Notes under the pieces: model-generated | What the model saw: only the letters and a program-made list of their open reading frames with translations | What the model was told of the DNA's origin: nothing | The model's database searches: none | In this document: piece by piece, positions 7,800-15,052 of the stretch | Layout: each line of letters starts with the position of its first letter | Numbering within the stretch: the stretch's first letter is position 1 | Position numbers and translations under genes: made by a program | Source: Euperipatoides rowelli | Lineage: Eukaryota > Onychophora > Udeonychophora > Euonychophora > Peripatopsidae | Reading direction: 5' to 3' (one strand) | DNA: 15,052 nt | Assembly (NCBI GenBank): GCA_003024985.2 | Contig: PXIH01S0000677.1

Positions 7800-8486
7800 G
7801 TGGAGTAATTTATTGTCTTTAACTGGACTTAGCTAGTAGTGTTTTACATACTTTATATTAAGAATTAGGGAACATCGGAAGTACTTAATATAAATTTATA
7901 CGCTGTAGCAAGCTCAAGTTTTGTAACATTTTAGCTATTGACTTAAATGCATGAAAAATCAAATCTCGAAGCTATCCTCTATTGCATAGTGTTCTATGCA
8001 GAAGAGAACAAACTGTGCTTGTTTGTTTGTTTTTTTTACCCCCAATTAAACCTCTATCAGGAAGAAAATATTTGGGTCAATTAATTCATTTAAAATGTTT
8101 GAAAAGTGTACAAAAATTTGCCATTGGTTAACATCCATTAGTTATAGAATTATTAAATTATCAAATAAAATTTATGTACAGTACATTATATCTTTAAGCT
8201 GCATATAAAATTAAATGACAGTAAAAAAAAAAAAAGTTTAACACTTTTTCAAATTTAAATTGTTCTCATCTCCTTGGTGGAGTTGGGCTATCTATTTTTT
8301 AACAGTATATCCTACTTTGTACAAACTCTTGTCCTCTTTTGCAATCCACTTCTAATATTTTGAGCTATATCCTTACTTGATACTTCTGGTTAATTTTCTT
8401 AATTAACGATCACCATTGTGACTATTGCATTCATACATTGTTAAAATTGTTTGTCACATAAATTTCAATTTCTTTTATTCAGTGAC

Positions 8487-8677
8487 TATGGGCCCCGTTC
8501 GAGAATAGGTTCAGAACTGGTTCTGAACCTAGTGGAACCAGTTCGGGGTGTTCAATATGTCTTGTTCTCGGTGTCCGAGAAGTTCTGAGAACCTGAAAAT
8601 AGGTTCTCAGAACCAGGTTCTCGAGGTTTTGAACAAAAGCAGGAACCGAGCAGAACTTTAAATTGGCGGCTCCCATA
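8487..8677. mobile_element. MITE-like short palindromic element
   Basis: A GC-richer island of 191 bp begins TATGGGCCCCG (8487-8497) and ends CGGCTCCCATA (8667-8677). These ends are inverted repeats matching at 9 of 11 bases. Inside is a near-perfect 24-base palindrome at 8507-8530 (AGGTTCAGAACT / GGTTCTGAACCT) and a perfect 13-bp hairpin with a 6-base loop (8582-8594 with 8601-8613). The words GGTTCT and AGAACC recur in both orientations, so the whole element could fold on itself. No target-site duplication is obvious and no protein is encoded. It is probably a non-autonomous DNA transposon of unknown family, or alternatively a structured satellite unit. Confidence 0.5.
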
Positions 8678-9896
8678 AGATATGAAAATTTTAAATATAT
8701 CACGAATTCTTAATTTTTGTAGCATTGAAAATTAGATTTACAATAAAATTTAATAAGATTCATTAATTATTTTTATTTTTCAAGATTATTTATTTTTATT
8801 TTTCAATTTGGACCAAGAAGAACGTACTTTATGACAATTGCGGAGTAAAAATAAAATAAATCGTCCGTGGTGAACTGGTCATAATAATGCTTTGGCTATA
8901 CAATACACAGCGTTCAATACATTATTTTATAGGCTACACCTGAAAATTAAAGCAACAAATCAATAACTTTTATGCAATATTTTCATTTATTTAGCAGTAT
9001 ATTATTATTATTATTGTATTTAACCTGCACATAAAATCATTTTTGGTAGATTACATTGAAATAGGGCCGGCTGCAACTGCAAGTTGACTCCAGAATCGTG
9101 TTGACTCCTCCCTTTCTCTCTTTAAAAAAAACTTTAAAATAACAATAATTGTTAACTAATTTTCGATTAATAATAATTTTCAAAAAACATTTTAAAGATT
9201 ACGGTGGCGATTTATTTCAATCGAATAATACTGTGCAACAAAAGCTTTGTTTCCAAGAAGTATGGTTTTTAACCAATAACAGAGCTCCCTTTTGTTTAAT
9301 TAATGGGGTTAACAAACAACAGGTAGTCTTCACCTGTCAAATTTCTTATAAAACTATCATAGCTAAATTGTTAACATACAGTATATGAAGTTATTAATGT
9401 CCGAGAAAGGAACTATTTCTCCATCATTATTATTATAAACATTTTTTTTTCTATTTTCTAATATTTGTGTGTATGTGCCAATGTTTGTGCTGGATAATAG
9501 AGAATGATTACTATTATAAACTGTACATAAGATACAAACTGCAGATAGACTTCTGCCAAATAAACATTTCTGCAGAATAATTTTAGCAAAAGTCTTTTTG
9601 CCTAGTGCTACGAAAGAACTTTGCCTTTTGTCACAAATGATCTATTTGCTAAAAGAAATATAAGGGCAGTAATAAAAAGCAGTAACAAGCAATAGTAACA
9701 AGTGAAGACATTTTACTTACTTCCAAAACAACATCCACTAGCCACCCAAAACAACATCCATTTCCTGACTACAACAAACCTGCTCCTGACAAACCTAAGC
9801 TCTTACCATCATGAGGCTAAGCCTCCATCTGTCTAAGAAATTGACCGCCAAAATAATCGGACCAAATGGAAGACCAAAAGGACTTTGAGCGCTCTC

Positions 9897-9990
9897 ATTG
9901 GCCAACTCTATGTCCTAGAGGGCCAATAGAAATATAATCATTGTCTGAGAAAGTGCTTCTGAATCCTTTGGCTTACTATAAAAGCCAAAG
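9897..9990 (+). promoter_or_regulatory. Core promoter: inverted CCAAT pair and TATA box in a hairpin
   Basis: ATTGGCC (9897-9903) and GGCCAAT (9921-9927) form a perfect 7-bp inverted pair of CCAAT boxes. About 50 bases further on, TATAAAAG (9977-9984) is flanked by perfect 9-bp arms CTTTGGCTT (9966-9974) and AAGCCAAAG (9982-9990), so the TATA box lies mostly in the loop. A start site would be expected near 10005-10010. The palindrome GAGCGCTC (9887-9894) lies just upstream. Confidence 0.5.
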
Positions 9991-10027
9991 AGTCAGTTCA
10001 TTCTAGGCGCTCAACCAGATATCCTGC

Positions 10028-10091
10028 CAGGGTAAGATACCCTGATCCACAGCCAGGGTTAAGCCCTGTTCATCAGCCTGGGTTATCCCAG
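10028..10091 (+). other. Three tandem mini-hairpins in the predicted leader
   Basis: Three successive stem-loops occur 24-26 bases apart. CAGGG pairs with CCCTG across 7 bases (10028-10044). CAGGG pairs with CCCTG across 5 bases (10054-10068). CTGGG pairs with CCCAG across 4 bases (10078-10091). The third keeps pairing through an A-T to T-A swap. They begin about 45 bases after the TATA box, so they would lie at the extreme 5' end of a transcript. Two more hairpins follow (10151-10164 and 10161-10175), overlapping and mutually exclusive. Confidence 0.55.
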
Positions 10092-10202
10092 TTCAGTATA
10101 ACATCCAGTTACCGTACCTTAGCCTACTGTGTGGCTACAACTTAGTCTAAGCTTCGATAGAAGCCAGCTTGGCTTATTAATATCCAGTTATTCCAGTCTA
10201 AG

Positions 10203-10208
10203 AATAAA
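10203..10208 (+). terminator. Poly(A) signal of the LTR-like element
   Basis: AATAAA about 220 bases downstream of the TATA box, at the spacing expected for an R-region poly(A) signal in an LTR. Confidence 0.45.
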
Positions 10209-11459
10209 GCCGTGCTAAAGCCTTATACTTCCCTCATCCTGTAGTTCAGGCGTGATAGTCAGGTTTTCATTCACTGATCCAAGAAGAAGAAGACTACAAC
10301 GTACTACCGATATAGTGTCCTGCATTACAAGTTTTGTTACTGCTTATTCTTCGGTATTACTGCATACTTAATCTCAGAACTCATTCTCGTATAAAATGAT
10401 CATGGTCCTTACAAAATCAGCACACACCCATTTTTCTGTATCATAACTAATGAGTACAGTATATAATTATATTTTGCTAAATTGTAATATTATCATACTA
10501 TAATTTGTTTGTGCTAATTATATTATTACCAATAATCAGATATATATTTTATCTCATAATAAAATCATGTTTCCAACTTACATTTTGTTTCTGAGTTTCT
10601 TTGTGGCTAATTATCATATCTGACAGCTCGGGTTTTCGCAGGGTAAAAATCCAACCTGACCACTCATCCTTTCTCACAAGACAAACTATATCCCTTATAG
10701 TTACAGTCACCACATTATTGTTAAGTTTCCATAGCAATTAATTTTAGTTTGTCTGAGAAGTACTGTAGGTCTACTTTCAAAGCAATAATAAATGATTGTC
10801 ATTACTGAAGATAAAATAAATTTTATTATTCAATGATAGATGATGCATACAGGGATAAACAACATTAAATTTAAAAAAAATTGCCGTAATAAATTATGCT
10901 TAAAATATAATGTACGGTATTTAAAATATCCAATATTTTTCCATCCTGTACTTACTGTCCTAGCATCCAATTGCATTTGGGATATTTTTTTTAATTGTTA
11001 AAGACTAAATTTTTTATTTAAAAAATGTTAAATTGAAGATATACAGTATATTCAATGAACAATAAACATAGCAAATTAATGTAAATATAGCCTATGTACA
11101 AAACTCAAAGAAAATTTAAACAAAAAGTATAAAAACATGGTTTTACTGAGTCCTAGTAAACATACATTATATAAAATTTAAAAAATGCAAACTAGGATGA
11201 AAGAGGTACATTTCAGTATAAAAATATTGATTTTTTCGTATTTGCATAGCTGGACTGGATGGATTTTTAAACATAATACATAAAATAAATTGGTATTTAT
11301 TCCATACTGCCTATTAATAAAAAGCTAGTATTTACAGACTGCACCATTCTGCAAAGGCTTGAGCTGGATTACTGGCCATTAGTGCCCTTCTGTGGGGTTT
11401 TGATCTGGAGTTGGCCTCAATTTGTAAGACTTCACTGATACAGTATATTAGTTCTTAAC

Positions 11460-11620
11460 AAAACAGTTGTATAGCTGGAGGTTTTAAATACCTACAGTTT
11501 CCCTCACATTTAGAACTCGGTGTTTACTCAAGGTGAGCTGATTTCCAGGATTAAATTTGATATTTTTAAACGAATCAAGCTTAATCTATCTAGGCAATAA
11601 AACATTAAAAGTAATGAGTG
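11460..11620 (+). repeat. Local dispersed repeat, copy A
   Basis: Two blocks match copy B (14126-14308) in the same order. The first is a block containing ATAGCTGGAG (11471-11480). The second is TCAAGCTTAATCTATCTAGG, then CAATAAAACATTAAAAGTAATGAGTG split across 11575-11620. In the second block roughly 85% of bases agree. The centre is too diverged to align by eye. No coding or family identity is seen. Confidence 0.6.
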
Positions 11621-12150
11621 CAGGCATATAAAAGTTTTAAACTAAGGTGTATATTTCAACATGGTTTATTTAAATAGAATGTTCTAATAGCACAAAATTC
11701 AGTTCATATACTGTAAATATAATATATAAGCACTATGAGGTACCGGTAATTAGAATAATTACATAATAGCTGTTTATGAATTCAGGCAATATAGCAAAAA
11801 AGGTAATAAAAGATTGTCTTACCAAAGGTAATGAAATTGTAGATAGGATGGACGACTTTGCTTGAGAAAATGTAGCTGTAGTTAGCACACTAGATGCCAT
11901 ACTCCAATTGAGTCTTAATTGTTCTGCTACATCCTTTCTGCTCGAACACTGCTAAACTAGCTGTTAAATGAGTGAGAAAACCTGGATAAAAGCTTTAGGG
12001 TGACTTTTTTACTATTTTGTGTGTAAGTCAAGATTTACAATCATCAATGGATTGGCTTGGTTTTCATCCAATGGGATTATTGGCTTTAATCTAAGTTAAG
12101 CACTTCATCTTGGAATCGGCTTTTCTTTCATTGCTTATAGCTTGCCTGAA

Positions 12151-12568
12151 TATTTAATTAATTACTCGTATACAGAAATACAACCAAAACTAAAGGCAAA
12201 TTTGACAATATTTAATAGCAATATAAAGCTATAATATTAAAGATTATTTTCCAATGTAAAATACTTAAGTATAGGTTAATAAAACAATGGAGCCATGAGT
12301 ATCAACTGAGATTAATCTGTTTTGCTGAAAAAAAATCAACTAAAAACTAGGAACGGACACGTTCCTGGTTTGATTGCAGAAGCTTTTTAGTTGATTATTT
12401 TAGCAAAACAGATTGTTAATGTCAGTTGATACTTGTGGCTCCATCTGTATTTTATTATCCTATGCTTAAGTATTGTGTTACATTGGCAAATAGTCTTTTG
12501 CTGTTAAATATTGTTAAATTTGCCTTTACTTTTGGTTGTATTTCTGTATACAAGTAATAGAATAAATA
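12151..12568. repeat. Long fold-back inverted repeat
   Basis: The left arm (about 12151-12346) and right arm (about 12384-12568) are reverse complements with roughly 85-90% identity. The left arm has about 18 extra bases near 12215-12245. Matching landmarks are GTATACAGAAATACAACCAAAA, AAGGCAAATTT, CCAATGTAA, ATACTTAAG, GGAGCCA, AGTATCAACTGA, AATCTGTTTTGCT and ATCAACTAAAAA. The roughly 37-base centre holds its own palindrome AGGAACGGACACGTTCCT. In the pre-mRNA of the coiled-coil gene it would form a long double-stranded hairpin. No target duplication or transposase is recognised, so it may be a Foldback/MITE-type element. Confidence 0.88.
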
Positions 12569-13018
12569 CAGACAAGTTACCGTATAATAACTAAGTTAAC
12601 TATTTACTAAAGTAATGAGTATAGATGAACATAAACCATACTACAATAACAAACTAACATTATGCCATACTGTTTTTGCCTTTGAATTACTATTCTAGAA
12701 AGCTTTGTATTAAGTGTCCTTTTAACCTGCATGAAGATCTGATCATGCAGTCTAGTAATACATTACAGTTTTAATATGCCTTTTTCTATTTAATAATTGT
12801 CTTTAATATTTCCTCCCTAGTGCCAACTATAAGCTGTAGTCTATTTACAATATATTTTTCACATAGAGTTGTTGAGGTGTTTTGTTTATATTAATTGGAA
12901 TTAATAAATTGATAAGCCATTTTATTTTCTTTGGTCCTTTATTTTGAAAGAAGTGTATTCTTCCATGTAATGTAACATGTATAGCATTTTAACTTTTTTT
13001 TTTTTTTATAATTTTTAG

Positions 13019-13641
13019 AAATTAATAACAAAGTTATAAGTCTCGAAGGAGAACTCAAAACTTCCCAAGAGGAATTGAAGAAAGCCAAAAGTCAAATCAA
13101 AGATTTGGAACATTTTAAAATAGCTCCCAGAAATCTCCCTAAACCAAGCACTCCATCTGAAAAATCAAATATAAAATTATTAATGGAAGCCAATAACGAA
13201 AGAAAATTGGCTGAAAATAAGCTGAAAGAGCTTGAACAGAGTCTGAACGACAAAGATGTTCAGAATAGATCTTTAATGGACGATGTAAACATATTGAAAA
13301 AAAGAACAGAAGAGCAAGAAGTGAAAATAAAAGACTTGGAAGAAAGTTTCCAGTATCAAGGGGAACAGCACAAGAATTTATGTAACGAGCTAAACAAACA
13401 ATTGGAAGAGTTACAAGAAAAATATGAAACTGAAAAACAGCTGGTGCTTCAAAACAAAAAAGAGATTGAGGAACTAAAAATGAAATGCCATGAATTGAAA
13501 GAAGAGCAACAAAATCTTGCTCAAGAAAACCAAAAAATATCAATGGATTATAACAAAATACAGTTGGAATTAGGGCGACTGAATAAGAAAGATGAAACGT
13601 TGCAACAGGAGCTATTATGTATAAAGGAGGAGTTAACTAAG
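13019..13641 (+). CDS. Large internal exon of an unidentified coiled-coil protein
   Basis: The exon begins after TTTTTAG (ending 13018). Its first two bases complete a Glu codon begun by the exon ending at 7799. The 207 following codons are open, and it ends at ACTAAG|GTAGTG (13641/13642) in phase 0. Reading on into the intron would give a short hydrophobic tail and a stop at 13711-13713. Residues 1-34 are helical (KVISLEGELKTSQEELKKAK). Residues 35-50 are a Pro/Ser linker (IAPRNLPKPSTPSEKS) with a Thr-Pro site. Residues 51-208 are a nearly uninterrupted Glu/Lys/Leu/Gln coiled coil, for example ELNKQLEELQEKYETEKQLV. The role is likely structural dimerisation. Candidates include kinesin tails and centrosomal or vesicle-tether proteins. 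I cannot choose among them. Confidence 0.85.
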
Positions 13642-14442
13642 GTAGTGTACGTCAAAGTATTTTTTTTCCTTTTAAATATGGTTACCAATAAGTTCATTTT
13701 AAAATTGCCTTAAGTTATCTAGAACAATACTGACAATAAATTACTCTTCAGCTTTATTTACCATATGCAATATATAGAAAAGATTGAATATTTGAAGAAA
13801 TTTTTTTATTCATAATTATTCAATAGACAATGAATTGTCATGCAATAAATTCTTTATCATTAATCCTTAGAATAAAGTATAGGTATATTTGCACTATCAT
13901 AATAGTCATATTGCAATATATGCCTCAGATAGTGAGCAATTAGATGGAAGAAATGAAACTTTCAAGCACTTAATTTTTTTGTTAATTACATAGCCTATAT
14001 ACTGTATTACACCTTTTTTTTTAATAGTTGAAATTGTGCAGCAGGTAATCGACCTTTAATAGTTTGTCAGCCATTTATGTAACAGGTGACTGGACTTAGT
14101 CGAGTAATGACGGCAAGTTTTTTTATAAAGCAGTCTAATAGCTGGAGATTTAATGTGAGTGTCATTTTTATAACTTTGGATCAGACTTAACATTTTGGCA
14201 AGCCTTGATTTCTATAAATGTATGAAAACAGTTAATAAATCAAAGGAATATGTGCTTTTTCAAGCTTAACTTATCTGGTCAATAAAACAGCATTAAAAGT
14301 AATGAATGTAGTCAAAGAATACTTAAGATGTGTTATTAGATTTTTTTTTTTAAATGCGTTTCATTACTTTGGATTGTACCTGGTCATGTGAACAAATAAT
14401 TTTCTTCCTGAGCAGCAAAGTACTCGATCATTATAGTTAGCA
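13642..14442 (+). other. Probable intron continuing to the right
   Basis: Non-coding AT-rich DNA follows the donor at 13642 (GTAGTG). No further exon of the coiled-coil gene is recognised before the window ends, so the gene probably continues outside. The only structured content seen is repeat copy B. Confidence 0.5.
14126..14308 (+). repeat. Local dispersed repeat, copy B
   Basis: It matches copy A (11460-11620) at AATAGCTGGAGATTT (14138-14152) and again at TCAAGCTTAACTTATCTGG through AATAAAACAGCATTAAAAGTAATGA (14260-14305). Both copies are in the same orientation and lie on either side of the exon at 13019. Confidence 0.6.
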
Positions 14443-14900
14443 ACTTTTATGCAACAATAATTCCGATACAAGTGAGGATGAAATTCTTACTAATTAGACA
14501 AGTGCAAAAAAAAAAAAATGTACTTATCAACTATTTCACAAAGACGGGCATTATCAAATTACTGCATTAATCCTTTCAGGTAAGGATTTGTGCAGCGCTT
14601 ACTTACTCAATATTTATAATCAATGTATTTTCCCCCCAAAAAAAATGAATGTAAAATTAATGATTAGGATTGTGCAGGTGATTTAAAAGAAAAACTATTA
14701 CTACATTGTCATCTAAGTTATTGTATTTGCTCAGTTTTTACATAACAATTTCAATCACTTTAATAAATCCATTAATAAATTGTCTGCCATTTTAAAAACA
14801 AATCTCATGAAGCAAACCACTTTTGAGCCGGATAGAAAGTTGACAACGAAATGAATGAGATATGCTAATGATGAACGGTCTGGTTCATTTGTTCGCTTAA
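14443..14900 (+). repeat. Dispersed repeat, copy 2 (interrupted at TTAA)
   Basis: Direct-orientation partner of 2285-2761 with the same ordered landmarks (TGCAACAATAATTCCGAT at 14450, CACAAAGACG, CTTTCAGGTAA, TGAATGTAAAATTAATGATTA, CTCAGTTTTTACATA, TAATAAATCC). Similarity stops at TTAA (14897-14900), immediately before the piggyBac-like end. Confidence 0.85.
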
Positions 14901-15052
14901 CCCTTTCCACTACAATGTCGATACTCAATCGCCATTTTTAATTTAGTAGTTGCACTTCCAAGTCGATTCTGAATCGCCATTTTCATTTCCTTGTATTTCA
15001 TAATCAATAATTATTATTATATTCAAATATGCTTCAATTACTATTTTTTTTA
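14901..15052 (+). mobile_element. Left end of a piggyBac-like (TTAA-specific) element, cut by the window
   Basis: TTAA (14897-14900) is followed directly by CCCTTTCCACTAC, matching the TTAA target and CCC(T)-type termini typical of piggyBac elements. Two subterminal repeats of 22 bases follow 45 bases apart (14917-14938 and 14962-14983). Each begins GTCGAT and ends AATCGCCATTTT, with internal CGAT/ATCG pairing. Similar subterminal palindromes occur in other piggyBac ends. No transposase codons are visible in the 150 bases available. It may be autonomous or a MITE. Confidence 0.55.

Larger units (their letters stand above)
9690..10427 (+). mobile_element. Candidate solo LTR or LTR-like promoter element
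   Basis: This island of more balanced composition carries the layout of a retroviral-type LTR: paired CCAAT boxes (9897-9901 reversed, 9923-9927), a TATA box TATAAAAG (9977-9984), a structured leader, and a poly(A) signal AATAAA (10203-10208) about 220 bases past the TATA box. The right end may be the ACA of CCTTACA (10421-10427). The left boundary is not found, and I could not match a 5-bp target duplication. No primer-binding site or Gag/Pol follows, so if it is an LTR it is solo. It is unlike the copia LTR at 6077. A host promoter for an unseen non-coding RNA is the alternative. Confidence 0.45.
7800..13018 (+). other. Large intron (5.2 kb) of the coiled-coil gene
   Basis: The intron is bounded by GTGGAG at 7800 and TTTTTTATAATTTTTAG at 13018, with a T-run of about 16 bases near the acceptor. 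It contains no convincing host exon. It hosts a MITE-like element (8487-8677), an LTR-like element (about 9690-10427), one copy of a local repeat (11460-11620) and a long fold-back (12151-12568). The remaining stretches (7800-8486, 8678-9689, 10428-11459, 11621-12150 and 12569-13018) are AT-rich with short ATT microsatellites (for example 8999-9016) and A/T runs, and I see nothing else in them. Confidence 0.6.

Noticed and set aside
7800-7806. Alternative donor GTAATT at 7805 for the exon starting at 7670
   Set aside because: It would read into an early stop in the exon at 13019, whereas the donor at 7800 gives a continuous coiled coil.
8479-8703. Minus-strand open frame of 74 codons
   Set aside because: It covers the palindromic MITE-like element, and its repeated residues reflect the reiterated GGTTCT/AGAACC words.
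9149-9388. Plus-strand open frame of 79 codons
   Set aside because: Starts with a non-ATG codon, has no family features and no supporting splice signals.
10549-10737. Minus-strand open frame with a perfect GTAAGT donor at 10581-10576
   Set aside because: The only nearby acceptor (10754/10753) leads into stops in all three frames, and the frame opens directly after a stop codon; it would need transcript evidence.
13139-13543. Minus-strand open frame of 134 codons
   Set aside because: Antisense shadow of the large coiled-coil exon, which has proper splice borders and heptad structure.

Overview
This window is AT-rich eukaryotic DNA, almost certainly from an animal. It has no operons or ribosome binding sites. 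It contains spliced coding exons with AG/GT borders, a multi-kilobase intron, a decayed Ty1/copia retroelement and several short non-autonomous repeats. The words TATACTGTA/TACAGTATA and TAGCCTATA/TAGGCCTA recur throughout and suggest a marine invertebrate, but the species cannot be fixed from this alone. Two isolated ambiguous bases lie at 1902 and 5369.

Layout. The left edge (197-310) may hold the last coding exon of a gene entering from the left: a membrane segment followed by a Cys-rich tail. Positions 311-3188 are mostly non-coding, with a cluster of TATACTGTA words, one perfect hairpin, and the first copy of a dispersed repeat (2285-2761). A 26-codon ORF ending at a splice-donor-like site lies at 3189-3269. 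Positions about 3660-6333 are a 5'-truncated copia element with a Gag zinc knuckle, a protease stub fused to the end of the integrase, reverse transcriptase, RNase H and one 3' LTR. Frameshifts, stops and two internal deletions make it non-functional.

The right half is a plus-strand spliced gene for a long coiled-coil protein. A probable small exon (7239-7297) and two well-supported exons (7670-7799 and 13019-13641) join in compatible phases. I could not identify the protein. The 5.2-kb intron between the last two exons is a trap for mobile DNA. It holds a MITE-like palindromic element (8487-8677), a solo-LTR-like promoter element with stacked hairpins (about 9690-10427), one copy of a local repeat (11460-11620), and a 0.4-kb fold-back inverted repeat (12151-12568).

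The right edge (14443-14900) is a second copy of the 2285-2761 repeat. It ends exactly at a TTAA, after which a piggyBac-like end begins (14901) and runs off the window. The other copy carries an uninterrupted TTAA at the same place, so it behaves like an empty target site.

No new multi-gene system is evident. The most interesting signals are structural: the intronic fold-back, the hairpin-rich LTR-like promoter, and the paired empty and filled TTAA sites.
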